Source: an uncultured Pelagibacteraceae bacterium (lineage in GTDB: Bacteria > Pseudomonadota > Alphaproteobacteria > Pelagibacterales > Pelagibacteraceae). Taken from it: 64,000 nucleotides of DNA. A model generated the notes under the pieces. That model made no database searches. It was not told the DNA's origin and worked only from the letters and a program-made list of their open reading frames with translations. Each line of letters starts with the position of its first letter. The stretch's first letter is position 1. The DNA lies in contig CACGWQ010000004.1 of the NCBI GenBank assembly GCA_902576815.1, forward strand, positions 1-64,000. The letters are read 5' to 3'. This document shows, piece after piece, positions 8,908 to 18,310 of the stretch. The position numbers and the translations under genes were made by a program.

Positions 8908-9450
8908 TTATACAGCCAAAACTTCTTTTACTTCAGGAATATAATGACAAAGTAAGTTTTCTACACCTTTTTTTAAAGTAAGAGTTGAAGATGGGCAACC
9001 TGAACAACTTCCTTTTAACAAAACTTTAACCTTACCATCTTTAAATTCTTTGAATTTAATATCCCCACCATCTCTGGCAACAGCAGGTCTAATCTTAGTA
9101 TCTAAAATTCTGATTATTTTTTTTTCAACTTCTGAATAATTTTGGAATTGCTCTTCTTCTTCAGTCTTATCGATAATACATGTGTTGCCATTTGCATAAT
9201 GTTCATTCACATACGATATTACAATATGTTGGATATCTTCCCATTTTTTATTCTCTTCTTTATTAATTGAAAAAAAATCTTCTCCTAAAAATACTCCAGT
9301 AACTCCATTTATTTGTAGTATGTTCTTTATTAATAAATTATTTGTATCTTCCTGATTTAAAACTTCTAAAGGACCATTATTAGATACCTTCCTACCAGGT
9401 AAAAACTTTAATGAATTTGGGTTTGGTGTATTTTCGGTTTGTATAAACAT
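8908..9450 (-). CDS. nfuA: Fe-S cluster carrier protein, Nfu/NifU C-terminal family
   Basis: Nfu proteins carry a 4Fe-4S cluster from the assembly machinery to target enzymes. The 180-aa protein has the N-terminal Nfu_N domain (MFIQTENTPNPNSLKFLPG, 1-90) and the C-terminal NifU-like domain with the cluster-binding CSGCPSS (C-x2-C, about 153-159) after VARDGGDIKFKEF. This two-domain form is the usual alphaproteobacterial and mitochondrial type. It is separated by 37 bases from trpS upstream and 28 bases from the glucosaminidase gene downstream. It likely serves the window's Fe-S enzymes such as MiaB and Nth; that link is inference. Confidence 0.93.
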   Translation of the reverse strand: MFIQTENTPNPNSLKFLPGRKVSNNGPLEVLNQEDTNNLLIKNILQINGVTGVFLGEDFFSINKEENKKWEDIQHIVISYVNEHYANGNTCIIDKTEEEEQFQNYSEVEKKIIRILDTKIRPAVARDGGDIKFKEFKDGKVKVLLKGSCSGCPSSTLTLKKGVENLLCHYIPEVKEVLAV

Positions 9451-9487
9451 ATGTTTTATATAATATTTATTTCAAAATATTAAATGA

Positions 9488-10489
9488 TTAAAAACCAACT
9501 ATTTCTTTTATTTTTTTAACTTTTTTAGAAGAAATATCCTCTGCTTTTGCTGCACCATCCTCTAAAATTTGGTCTATATAATTTTTATCTGACAACAATT
9601 TTTGTATTTCTTTTGATATAGGTGATAGTTTAGTCACAATTATTTCAGATAGTTTGTTTTTTAAATCAGAAAAATTTTTTCCCTCAAATTCATTTAATGT
9701 ATCAGTAATATTTTGATTACTTAAGCTAGAATAAATACCCATCAAATTTTCTGCTTCGGGTCTACCTTTAAGTCCGTCTTCATTTCCAGGTAAAGTATCA
9801 TTATCTGTTTTTGCTTTTTTTATTTTGTTGATAATTTGATCATCAGTATCTGTTAAATTAATCCTACTTCCTTCAGCAATATCTGACTTACTCATTTTTT
9901 TTGTGCCATCCTTCAAACTCATTATTCTTGAGAAATGTTTTTGTATTAGAGGCTCAGGAGGTATTAGGAGATCTGGACATTTATATTCGTTATTAAATTT
10001 TTGAGCTATATCTCTGCAGAGTTCTAAATGCTGTTTTTGATCATCTCCAACTGGCACATGAGTAGCATCATATAAAAGAATATCAGAGGCCATTAGAACT
10101 GGATAAATGTATAAACCAACACTAGCTTTTTCCTTGTCTTTTCCGGCCTTCTCTTTAAATTGTGTCATTCTATTGAGCCATCCCATTCTAGCAACACATC
10201 CTAAAATCCAAGAACCCTCAGAGTGTGCAGGTACTAAAGATTGATTAAAAATTATGCTATTTTTTGGATCAATTCCGCTTGCAATAAATGCTGCTGCAGT
10301 TTCTCTAATATTATTTTTTAACTCTATCGGATCTTGCATTACAGTAATGGCATGAAGATCAACAACACAAAAAATGCAGCTGTTATCTTTATTATTTTGT
10401 AAATCAACAAAATTTTTTATTGCACCTATATAATTACCAAGATGTAAATTTCCTGTTGGTTGAACTCCAGAAAAAATTTTTTTAGACAT
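9488..10489 (-). CDS. trpS: Tryptophanyl-tRNA synthetase
   Basis: TrpS is a class I aminoacyl-tRNA synthetase that charges tRNA-Trp. The protein is 333 aa, the standard bacterial length. The HIGH-type signature is [13 protein letters not shown] (11-23) and the second signature is KKMSKSD (near 200). The Rossmann segments VVDLHAIT and [20 protein letters not shown] are present. It lies three bases after murJ on the same strand, as in many alphaproteobacteria, so the two are cotranscribed. Confidence 0.98.
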   Translation of the reverse strand: MSKKIFSGVQPTGNLHLGNYIGAIKNFVDLQNNKDNSCIFCVVDLHAITVMQDPIELKNNIRETAAAFIASGIDPKNSIIFNQSLVPAHSEGSWILGCVARMGWLNRMTQFKEKAGKDKEKASVGLYIYPVLMASDILLYDATHVPVGDDQKQHLELCRDIAQKFNNEYKCPDLLIPPEPLIQKHFSRIMSLKDGTKKMSKSDIAEGSRINLTDTDDQIINKIKKAKTDNDTLPGNEDGLKGRPEAENLMGIYSSLSNQNITDTLNEFEGKNFSDLKNKLSEIIVTKLSPISKEIQKLLSDKNYIDQILEDGAAKAEDISSKKVKKIKEIVGF

Positions 10490-10492
10490 ATT

Positions 10493-12019
10493 TTAATAGT
10501 TTAATTTAATATCAGATATTTTAAAGGCCTTAATGAGTATTGAAATCAACAAATAAAAAGCAAAAATTAAAAGAACTAATAATATAATTGCTAAAAATTT
10601 ATAACTATTTGAAAATATAAAATAATTACTAAAATAATTTATTAATATTTTAAATAGTCCCAAGGAAATTATATTTGAAATAAATATTTTAAAGAGCTGT
10701 GTAAAAAATGAATTATTAAAATTAAAATAATTTTTATTTAAGACAAAAACCATCAACAAAAAACCATTCAACCAAGAACTAATAGTTGTTGCTATAGGAA
10801 TAATAACAAAACCTAGTTTACTAAATAAAGATACACTAATAACAATATTCAAAATTACAGAAATCAATGAAAAGTAAAATGGTGTTTTAGTATCATTTCT
10901 AGCAAATACAAAACTTGAAAATATTTTTATCATTGAAAATGCAGGTAGACCCAATGCAAAATAAAATAATGCAAGAGCTGAATTTTTAACACTTTCTTCG
11001 TTAAAAGATCCATACCCAAAAAGCGCAGAAACAATTTCTTCAGAAGCAAAAATTAGTGCAAGACTTGCAGGAAGACTTAAAAATAAACTTAACTCCAAAG
11101 ATTTATTTTGTAAAATTTCCAATTTTATTTTATTTTTACTCTTAATATGCCTACTGAGGTTGGGTAAAATAATTATACCGATCGCAATCCCTGCTATTGC
11201 TAAGTTTATCTGGTATATTCTATCTGCATAATACAAATATGAAACCGCGCTTGCTTGAAAAGAAGCAATTATTGTTCCAACTAATATGTTAATTTGAGTA
11301 ACGCCAGATGAAAATATACTTGGTAATAGCTTTTTAAAAAAAAATTTTATTTTGTTATCTATATGGAAGTTAAATTTAAAACTAGGATTAAAATATTTTT
11401 TAATAAAAATAATTAAAAATATAAACTGCACAATTCCCGCAACTGTTATTGCATAACTTAGATAGTAAACTAAATCAGTGTGATTTTTTATAAAAAGGAA
11501 ACATATTATTAAAATTATATTTAAAAAGAGTGGAGCAGCGGCAGCGGCAGCAAATTTATTGTGAGAATTTAGAATTGCTGAAAAAAAAGAAGCTATGCTT
11601 ATAAAAAATAAAAAAGGGAAAGTAATTCTTGTTAAATCAACAGCTAATTTAAACTTTTCATCTAAATCTGAGAAGCCAGGAGCTATCAATTTTATAAAGC
11701 TTGGCATAAAAATCTCTACAAGTATTGTTAGACTTAAAAGTGCCAAGACTAATAAATTAAATATCGAGTTTGCAAATTTTTGAGCTTTTCTTTTACTCGA
11801 CAGAAGTTCAGATGTATAAGATGGAACAAACGCTGCATTAAAAGTACCTTCTGCAAATAATCTTCTAAAAGTGTTTGGTATTCTAAATGCTACAAAAAAT
11901 GCATCAGCAATAGGTCCCGAACCAAGATAAATGGCTATAAAAAAGTCTCTAATATATCCTAAAATTCTGCTTAGTATAACAAACAGACTAAATGTGCCTG
12001 TTGACTTAATTAAATTCAT
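10493..12019 (-). CDS. murJ: Lipid II flippase MurJ
   Basis: MurJ (MviN) moves lipid II across the inner membrane for peptidoglycan synthesis. The 508-aa protein is almost entirely hydrophobic, with about 14 predicted membrane segments. It carries the family signature near the N-terminus, ILSRILGYIRDFFIA followed by AFRIPNTFRRLFAEGTFNAAF. The ATG at 12019 sits 43 bases from the divergent maeB start, so both promoters must lie in that gap. It leads into trpS after three bases. Confidence 0.96.
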   Translation of the reverse strand: MNLIKSTGTFSLFVILSRILGYIRDFFIAIYLGSGPIADAFFVAFRIPNTFRRLFAEGTFNAAFVPSYTSELLSSKRKAQKFANSIFNLLVLALLSLTILVEIFMPSFIKLIAPGFSDLDEKFKLAVDLTRITFPFLFFISIASFFSAILNSHNKFAAAAAAPLFLNIILIICFLFIKNHTDLVYYLSYAITVAGIVQFIFLIIFIKKYFNPSFKFNFHIDNKIKFFFKKLLPSIFSSGVTQINILVGTIIASFQASAVSYLYYADRIYQINLAIAGIAIGIIILPNLSRHIKSKNKIKLEILQNKSLELSLFLSLPASLALIFASEEIVSALFGYGSFNEESVKNSALALFYFALGLPAFSMIKIFSSFVFARNDTKTPFYFSLISVILNIVISVSLFSKLGFVIIPIATTISSWLNGFLLMVFVLNKNYFNFNNSFFTQLFKIFISNIISLGLFKILINYFSNYFIFSNSYKFLAIILLVLLIFAFYLLISILIKAFKISDIKLNY

Positions 12020-12062
12020 AAATCATATTAGTAACTTAATCCTTTTTTATATCTAACAAATA

Positions 12063-14351
12063 ATGAAAAAAAACAAAATTGAACATTATTCTGATAAAGA
12101 AGCTTTGGATTTTCATACTAATGATAAATCTGGCAAAATAGAGATCGTTTCATCTAAGCCTGTAACTACAAAAAGAGACTTGGCCCTAGCTTATTCTCCA
12201 GGTGTTGCTGCTCCTGTAAAAGCGATAGCAAACAATCCTGAGCTAGCATATGAATATACTACAAAAGGAAATCTAGTTGCAGTAATAAGTAATGGATCAG
12301 CAATATTAGGGCTAGGAAATTTAGGTGCGATAGCATCAAAACCAGTAATGGAAGGAAAAGCTGTTCTATTTAAAAGATTTGCAGATATTGACTCTATAGA
12401 TTTAGAAATAGACACAGAAGATACAACAGAAATAATTAATTCCATAAAGCATATAGCAAAAAGTTTTGGTGGTATAAATCTTGAGGACATTGCAGCACCA
12501 AACTGTTTTCTAATTGAAGAAGAATTAAAAAAAATTCTAGATATTCCTGTCTTTCATGACGATCAACATGGAACGGCAATCATAACAACAGCTGCATTAA
12601 TTAACGCAGTTGATATTGCAAATAAAAACTTAAAAAGAATTAAAATAGTAATTAATGGTGCGGGTGCTGCGGCTATGGCATGTGCAAAATTATTTAGAAG
12701 CACAGGTATTCCAAAAAATAATATTAAAATGTTGGATACAAAAGGAGTAATAAATAAAAATAGAAAAGATATTAATTCTTGGAAAAAAGAATTTGCAGTA
12801 GAAACGAAGGATAAGAGTTTAGATGATGCGATGAAAAATGCAGATGTATTTTTAGGCTTATCCGCTGCAGGTGTTGTAAAAAAGAGTATGGTTAAAAAAA
12901 TGGCTAAAAATCCAATTATATTTGCGTGTGCAAATCCAGATCCTGAGATTAAACCTGAAGATATAGAAGAAGTTAGAAATGATGCAATTATAGCAACAGG
13001 TAGATCCGATTATCCTAACCAAGTAAATAATTTAATTGGATTTCCTTACATATTTAGAGGAGCATTAGATGTTAGAGCAAAAACTATTAATGAAGAAATG
13101 AAAATCGCAGCAGCTAATGCTATTGCTTCACTTGCAAGAGAATTTGTACCTGACGAAGTGGCAGCAGCAATGGGTGGCGAAAGACCTAATTATGGAAAAG
13201 AATATATTATTCCATCTACTTTTGACCCTCGGTTAATAAGTGTAATACCAGTAGCTGTCGCAAAAGCTGCTATAAAATCTGGTGTTGCTAGAAAAAAAAT
13301 AGAAAATTTTGATCAATATGCTGAACAGTTAAAACAAAGGCTTGATCCATCTGTAACTATTATGCAGGGAATAAACAACCAAATTAAAAAAACAAACAAA
13401 AAAGTTGTATTTGCTGATGGTGAAGATGAAAATACTTTGAAGGCTGCAATAGCATTTAAAAATAGTGGATTAGGTACACCTATTTTGGTTGCTAAAGAAA
13501 AAGTGGTTAAAGAAAAACTTAAGGAGATTGGTTACGGAGAAAACTTTGATATTAAGATTGTGAACTCTACTTTGAGTGATGAACGAAAAAAATATGTGAG
13601 TTACCTATTTAAAAAACTTCAAAGATCAGAAGGATTACTTGAAAGAGATTGTGATAAAATGGTTAGAAATGACAGAGTTATATGGGGATCTTGCATGGTT
13701 GCATGCGGTGATGCAGATGCAATGGTTACAGGAAATTCTAGAAGATACGGACAATCTCTTGATAAAGTAAAAAAGGTCATAGATGCAAGACCAGGAGAAA
13801 TTATGTTTGGATTAAACATGATTGTAAATAAGGGAAAAACGGTCTTTATTGCGGATACAAGTGTTCACGAATATCCAACATCTGAACAACTTTCTGAAAT
13901 AGCTATTTCTGCATCTAGAGTTGCAAAATTATTTGGATTTGAACCAAAAGTTGCTTTTCTTTCACACTCAACCTTTGGCCAACCAGTTACTGCTAGAACT
14001 AAACATATTAGAGACGCAGTAGAAATTTTAAAAAATAAAAAGGTTAACTTTAAGTTTGATGGCGATATGCAACCTGATGTGGCCTTAAGCGATGAATATA
14101 AAGATCTTTATCCATTCTCTGAGATTGTTGGTAATGCAAATATATTAATTATGCCTGGACAGCATAGTGCTGCAATAACATATAAAATAATGAAAACCTT
14201 AGGTGGTGCAAAAGTTATAGGACCACTATTAATCGGTTTAGGTCAAGCAATTGAAATTGCTCCATTAAGATCATCGACCTCCGACATATTAAATTTAGCA
14301 TCTGTGGCAGCTTACTCTGCAGGAGTGATTAATTACAAAAAACCAAATTAA
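12063..14351 (+). CDS. maeB: Malic enzyme fused to a phosphotransacetylase-like domain (MaeB type)
   Basis: MaeB decarboxylates malate to pyruvate with reduction of NADP+ (or NAD+). The 762-aa protein has the malic enzyme N-terminal domain (KRDLALAYSPGVAAP near 38-52, LGLGNLGAIASKPVMEGKA), the NAD(P)-binding Rossmann domain (VINGAGAAAMACAKL near 198) and, from about 435, a phosphotransacetylase-like domain (RSEGLLERDCDKMVR onward). That domain is regulatory in characterised members and not a working Pta. This large hybrid form is usual for proteobacteria. It converges on the BON lipoprotein gene and overlaps it by four bases. Confidence 0.96.
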   Translation: MKKNKIEHYSDKEALDFHTNDKSGKIEIVSSKPVTTKRDLALAYSPGVAAPVKAIANNPELAYEYTTKGNLVAVISNGSAILGLGNLGAIASKPVMEGKAVLFKRFADIDSIDLEIDTEDTTEIINSIKHIAKSFGGINLEDIAAPNCFLIEEELKKILDIPVFHDDQHGTAIITTAALINAVDIANKNLKRIKIVINGAGAAAMACAKLFRSTGIPKNNIKMLDTKGVINKNRKDINSWKKEFAVETKDKSLDDAMKNADVFLGLSAAGVVKKSMVKKMAKNPIIFACANPDPEIKPEDIEEVRNDAIIATGRSDYPNQVNNLIGFPYIFRGALDVRAKTINEEMKIAAANAIASLAREFVPDEVAAAMGGERPNYGKEYIIPSTFDPRLISVIPVAVAKAAIKSGVARKKIENFDQYAEQLKQRLDPSVTIMQGINNQIKKTNKKVVFADGEDENTLKAAIAFKNSGLGTPILVAKEKVVKEKLKEIGYGENFDIKIVNSTLSDERKKYVSYLFKKLQRSEGLLERDCDKMVRNDRVIWGSCMVACGDADAMVTGNSRRYGQSLDKVKKVIDARPGEIMFGLNMIVNKGKTVFIADTSVHEYPTSEQLSEIAISASRVAKLFGFEPKVAFLSHSTFGQPVTARTKHIRDAVEILKNKKVNFKFDGDMQPDVALSDEYKDLYPFSEIVGNANILIMPGQHSAAITYKIMKTLGGAKVIGPLLIGLGQAIEIAPLRSSTSDILNLASVAAYSAGVINYKKPN

Positions 14352-14941
14352 TTTTTTAATACTCTCAAGTCCTCAACTAAAAAAATGCTTGTTATAACGT
14401 CCTTTACGTCAAGAATTTGCTTTGCTTCATTTATTACTTCTGATCTTTCTTCTTTATCTTTTGAGATGCCATAAATATAAATTATTTTTTTGTGGGTATC
14501 TATATTGTAGTTTGAAGATTTAATTTTCTTATTTGATAGCATGGCTGTGCGAAGCTGAGAAGTTATTAGTAAGTCTTTAGCGGCTTGTTTTAAGTCAAAC
14601 TTTTCTTTAATCTTTAAATCATTTTTAACTGATCTAGCTCCTTTTACCTCCCATGCGAATTTGGTTATCTTAAGTTTATGCTCTATACTATCAACTTTTC
14701 CAGTTATAAAAACTCTTCCATCTAAAACTTTAGATTTTACAGATAAAATATAATTTGTATTAAGAGTAATTATTTTAGCAGTTATGTTTTTTTGCATTAT
14801 AGAATCGTCAATTTGAGTTCCAATTGTTCTTGGATCAGTAGCAATTGATACACCGGTTCCAAGTACACCTGTTGATGAATATCCTACACAACTCGATATA
14901 AGAATAAATATAAATAAATAATATATTTTTTTAAATTTCAT
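14348..14941 (-). CDS. BON-domain lipoprotein
   Basis: This 197-aa outer-envelope lipoprotein has a signal peptide ending in the lipobox ISSC (Cys18). Two BON domains follow (about 45-115 and 120-195), recognisable by KSKVLDGRVFITGKVDS and HKKIIYIYGISK. BON domains bind phospholipid or other envelope surfaces; OsmY and DolP are relatives. The gene overlaps the end of rsmI by 11 bases. In other alphaproteobacteria the order is rsmI-yraN-BON; yraN is missing here. Exact function is unknown, but a role in outer-membrane integrity is a reasonable inference from DolP. Confidence 0.88.
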   Translation of the reverse strand: MKFKKIYYLFIFILISSCVGYSSTGVLGTGVSIATDPRTIGTQIDDSIMQKNITAKIITLNTNYILSVKSKVLDGRVFITGKVDSIEHKLKITKFAWEVKGARSVKNDLKIKEKFDLKQAAKDLLITSQLRTAMLSNKKIKSSNYNIDTHKKIIYIYGISKDKEERSEVINEAKQILDVKDVITSIFLVEDLRVLKN

Positions 14942-15770
14942 TTTTTTTTTCTATGCAATATTTATAAATTATTTTTTTTGGAATTTGGTTTTTTTTATTA
15001 AATTTATTTACTATATCTTTTACACTCATTGTTCTAATTAACTTATTAATAATTCTCTTATCAGATTCGTTTAGCTCTTTTAAGTGTCTATTTATTATCT
15101 TGGGATTTGAAATGACAAGAGTTGCTTCTCCTTTTTCGGAATATTCTATATTTGCTAAATTTTTAATACTCGTTCTAATATACTCCTCGTAAACTTTACT
15201 AATTTCTCTACATATTAAAATATCTCTCCCCTCGAAATAAATTTGTAAAATAGGAATAATTTTTTTAATCTTTTTTGGAGAAATAAAGAAAACAATTGAA
15301 TAATTTAGGTTTAAAATTTCCTTAAATATTTTTTCAATTTCTCCTTTTTTGTCGGGTAAAAATCCACAAAAAATAAATTTATCAGAAAAGCTACTTACTG
15401 AAATTGCTGAGGTAACCGCAGAAGGTCCAGGAATTGGGTAAATATTGATGTCATTTTTTATACATTCTTTAAACAACAAAGCTCCAGGGTCAGATATAGA
15501 AGGTGTTCCTGCATCTGATATTATTGATATAATTTTTTGATTATTCAATTCATCAACTATCTCTGACAATTTTTTTTTTTCATTAAATTTGTGGTAGGAG
15601 ACAACTTTATTTTTTATGTTATATTTGGTCAGTAGTTTTTTGGAAACTCTTGTATCCTCACACAAAATTAAATGCGAATTTCTTAAAGTTGCTTGACCTC
15701 GAAATGAGAAGTCATCCATATTTCCAATAGGGGTAGAAACACAATATAGTCCAGGTTTTAATTTATTCAT
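14931..15770 (-). CDS. rsmI: 16S rRNA (cytidine1402-2'-O)-methyltransferase
   Basis: RsmI 2'-O-methylates C1402 in the decoding centre of 16S rRNA using SAM. The 279-aa protein has the tetrapyrrole-methylase fold signatures: YCVSTPIGNMDDFSFRG (8-24), ILCEDTRVSKKLL, ISDAGTPSISDPG and PIPGPSAVTSAIS, plus a C-terminal RsmI helical domain. The ATG at 15770 faces an LpoA-like gene on the other strand 47 bases away, which matches the conserved rsmI/lppC divergent pair of alphaproteobacteria. Confidence 0.96.
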   Translation of the reverse strand: MNKLKPGLYCVSTPIGNMDDFSFRGQATLRNSHLILCEDTRVSKKLLTKYNIKNKVVSYHKFNEKKKLSEIVDELNNQKIISIISDAGTPSISDPGALLFKECIKNDINIYPIPGPSAVTSAISVSSFSDKFIFCGFLPDKKGEIEKIFKEILNLNYSIVFFISPKKIKKIIPILQIYFEGRDILICREISKVYEEYIRTSIKNLANIEYSEKGEATLVISNPKIINRHLKELNESDKRIINKLIRTMSVKDIVNKFNKKNQIPKKIIYKYCIEKKNEI

Positions 15771-15817
15771 AATTTGTTTAGAATGTATACTTGAGTAAAT
15801 ATATTATTAGGCAAAAA

Positions 15818-16969
15818 ATGAAAACTTTAATTAATATTTTTTTTATAATTTTTATTAATATTTTTTTTCTTAACAAGAACGTGTTATCAGATGATAAAAT
15901 CAAATTAGGTTTAATGGTCCCCTTAACTGGAGAATACTCATTCATAGGAGAAACGATAATTAACTCTGTGAGGATGGCTATTAATAAAATAGATGATGAA
16001 AGAATTGTTATTATACCTAAAGATACAAAATCGAATTCAATAGATAGTTTAAAAGTAGCAAAACAACTTTATGATGAAGGGATAAATATAATTATTGGTC
16101 CTGTATTCAATGAAAGCACAAAATATTTAGATGAACTTGAGGATGTAATATTTATTTCTCTTACAAATAAAATAAAAGATAAACCCGCAAATGTAATTAG
16201 TGCTGGAGTAAATGCAATTTCGCAAATCAATACCATAAAAAAGTATGTTAAATTGAAAGATATAGAACGAACGATATTTCTAATACCTCAAACACATTTT
16301 AAAAATGAAATAGAATTTGCCATTGATAAAACTAAAATTAAAATAAAAGAAAAATTTATATATGACCAAGAACCAACTTTAATAACTAAGCAAATAAGTA
16401 AACTTACAAGATATGAACAACGAAAACAGAATTTAGAAAATGAAATTATTAAATTAGAAAATTCTAATTTGACTAATAAAGATAAAAAAATATCAGATTT
16501 AAAAAAAAAGGATACTTTAGGTTTTATAAACTTTGACTCAGTAATTATAGCAGACTTTGATGAAACATTAAAAAGTATAACTACATCCCTACTTTATACA
16601 GATGTTTCATCAAAAAGGATTTATTATATTACATTAAATCAGTGGTTTGATGAGACTCTATTAATTGACAAATCACTACAGCCAATATATTTCCCATCAG
16701 TTAATAAAGAAAATTACGATTCTTTTTTTGAAAATTATAAAAAAAAATTTGAAACAAATCCAAATCAATTATCATTTTTGAGTTACGATATTGTTGGGCT
16801 AATTTATTATCTTCTTTACAAAAATGAATTTAATTTAAGCAAGGAAATTTTTTATCAAAAAAATAAATTTAAAGGTAAAATCGGAGTTTTTGAAATTGAA
16901 AAAAATATAATAACACATCAATTAAATTTTTATGAAGTCAGCAATGGTAATTTTAAAAAAATCTTTTAA
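15818..16969 (+). CDS. Periplasmic binding-protein-like penicillin-binding protein activator (LpoA/LppC family)
   Basis: This is a predicted exported protein of 383 aa with a type 1 periplasmic-binding fold. After a signal peptide (MKTLINIFFIIFIN... to about residue 24) it reads KIKLGLMVPLTGEYSFIGET, the usual opening of this family, followed by NIIIGPVFNESTKYLDE and a region near SYDIVGLIYYLLY. I start at the ATG at 15818 (AGG nine bases upstream) because the longer TTG ORF adds residues ahead of the signal peptide. Its place opposite rsmI is typical of LppC-like proteins, which activate peptidoglycan synthases. There is no lipobox cysteine, so it may be soluble. It overlaps rdgB at the 3' end by 17 bases. 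Confidence 0.78.
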   Translation: MKTLINIFFIIFINIFFLNKNVLSDDKIKLGLMVPLTGEYSFIGETIINSVRMAINKIDDERIVIIPKDTKSNSIDSLKVAKQLYDEGINIIIGPVFNESTKYLDELEDVIFISLTNKIKDKPANVISAGVNAISQINTIKKYVKLKDIERTIFLIPQTHFKNEIEFAIDKTKIKIKEKFIYDQEPTLITKQISKLTRYEQRKQNLENEIIKLENSNLTNKDKKISDLKKKDTLGFINFDSVIIADFDETLKSITTSLLYTDVSSKRIYYITLNQWFDETLLIDKSLQPIYFPSVNKENYDSFFENYKKKFETNPNQLSFLSYDIVGLIYYLLYKNEFNLSKEIFYQKNKFKGKIGVFEIEKNIITHQLNFYEVSNGNFKKIF

Positions 16970-17555
16970 TTTTTTTAAAAGCTATTGACCTATGATCTTT
17001 TTTTAATTTTATTTTTGGGTTTAATTGACCAAAAGTTAACTTGCCTTTTTCAGGAATAAAAATTGGATCATATCCAAAACCTTTCTTTCCTAACTTTTTT
17101 TTAGATATTCTGCCGTTTACTACTCCAGTGGATTGAATTGGTTTTTTTTTTATTCCATAAATAGTCAAAGCACAAATAAATCTAGCCTTAATTTTCTTTG
17201 ACTTCCAGTTTTTGTCTAGTTTTGAAAGTTTTTTATAAACCTTGGAAATTGCCAAATTAAAATCTCCTTTTTTTCCACCCCACCTTGCTGAATAAATGCC
17301 TGGCTTATTGTTTAGCAGTTCAACTTCAAGGCCAGAGTCATCTGCGATACAGATTTTTTTTGTTTTTTTTGAAAAATATCTTGCTTTTATTAAAGAATTT
17401 TTCAGAAAAGTATCGCCATTTTCTTTTGGACTTTTGAGACCATAATCTTTTGGAGATGTAATATTGTAGTATTTAGGTAGCAAATCTTTAATTTCTTTTA
17501 TTTTTCCCTCATTATTTGACCCTACTACTATTTCTTTTATTTTTTTTTTTACCAT
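16953..17555 (-). CDS. rdgB: dITP/XTP pyrophosphatase (RdgB/HAM1)
   Basis: RdgB hydrolyses non-canonical purine nucleoside triphosphates (ITP, dITP, XTP) to prevent their incorporation. The protein is 200 aa. The N-terminal substrate loop VVGSNNEGKIKEIK (10-23), the metal-binding ADDSGLEVELLNNKPGIYSARW (about 70-91) and the C-terminal GFGYDPIFIPE are all present. In other alphaproteobacteria rdgB lies with rph and hrcA next to grpE; here it is directly divergent from grpE with 36 bases between starts, and neither rph nor hrcA is between them. Confidence 0.96.
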   Translation of the reverse strand: MVKKKIKEIVVGSNNEGKIKEIKDLLPKYYNITSPKDYGLKSPKENGDTFLKNSLIKARYFSKKTKKICIADDSGLEVELLNNKPGIYSARWGGKKGDFNLAISKVYKKLSKLDKNWKSKKIKARFICALTIYGIKKKPIQSTGVVNGRISKKKLGKKGFGYDPIFIPEKGKLTFGQLNPKIKLKKDHRSIAFKKIKRFF

Positions 17556-17591
17556 CTAGAATTTAATGAATTTCTTACCATATAGACTGTA

Positions 17592-18242
17592 ATGGAAAAA
17601 GATAAATTACTAAATGAAGAAGATCCGAATTTAAAAGATGAAAATTCAGAGCTTAGTTCTGATGGACAGGCGCCGGAAGAGACTAATAAAAAAGAGGAAG
17701 AAGAACAACTTTCACCTGAGGATGAAATTTCAAATCTTAAAGATAAAATTGCTAGAACTTTTGCTGAAATGGAAAATCAGAGAAGGAGATTTGAAAAAGA
17801 AAAAGATGAAGCTTTTGAATATGGTGGATATTCATTTGCAAGAGAGACACTTAATCTTTTAGATAATTTAGAAAGATCTAAACAAACTCTCGAAAACGAT
17901 GAAACTATAAAAGATAAAGACACGCTAAATAAATTAATAGATCATATTGATATTATCAACAAAGATATGATTTCAATTTTCAAGAAGAACAATATTGAGC
18001 CGATTAAAGCTATTAACGAAAAACTAGACCCAAATTTACATCAAGCTATGATGGAAGTTGAGGATAATACCAAAGATCAAGGTACCATTGTTCAAGAAAT
18101 TCAAAAAGGTTTTATGATGAAGGACAGGTTGCTTAGACCATCATTAGTAGCTGTTTCTAAAAAAAGAATTGAAGAAAAGCATGAAGAAAAGCCGAATGAC
18201 CAAAAAAACCAACAAAATGATGAAAAAGAGGCAAAAAATTAA
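17592..18242 (+). CDS. grpE: Nucleotide exchange factor GrpE
   Basis: GrpE releases ADP from DnaK in the Hsp70 cycle. The 216-aa protein has a long acidic, low-complexity N-terminus (about 1-45). The coiled-coil region follows (ISNLKDKIARTFAEMENQRRR), then the beta-domain with NEKLDPNLHQAMMEVED and VVQEIQKGF-like VQEIQKGFMMKDRLLRPSLVAV. The C-terminal tail after 195 is charged. It is the first gene of grpE-dnaK-dnaJ-dapB, with 61 bases before dnaK. Confidence 0.96.
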   Translation: MEKDKLLNEEDPNLKDENSELSSDGQAPEETNKKEEEEQLSPEDEISNLKDKIARTFAEMENQRRRFEKEKDEAFEYGGYSFARETLNLLDNLERSKQTLENDETIKDKDTLNKLIDHIDIINKDMISIFKKNNIEPIKAINEKLDPNLHQAMMEVEDNTKDQGTIVQEIQKGFMMKDRLLRPSLVAVSKKRIEEKHEEKPNDQKNQQNDEKEAKN

Positions 18243-18277
18243 TTATTTATTATGGTTGTAGTTGTAAAATTAGCACT

Positions 18278-18310
18278 TATATGAGCATCAAATAGGAACA
18301 TATATGAGCA
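18278..18310 (+). repeat. Direct repeat TATATGAGCA flanking the dnaK start, with a four-codon upstream ORF
   Basis: The 10-mer TATATGAGCA occurs at 18278-18287 and again at 18301-18310, where it contains the dnaK start codon. The first copy opens a mini-ORF, ATG AGC ATC AAA TAG, whose stop codon overlaps the AGGA site used by dnaK. It could be a decoy or a reinitiation leader. Confidence 0.55.

Noticed and set aside
18270-18278. TTAGCACTT before dnaK, resembling the left half of a CIRCE operator
   Set aside because: The right half-site GAGTGCTAA is absent at the required spacing, and hrcA is not in the cluster.
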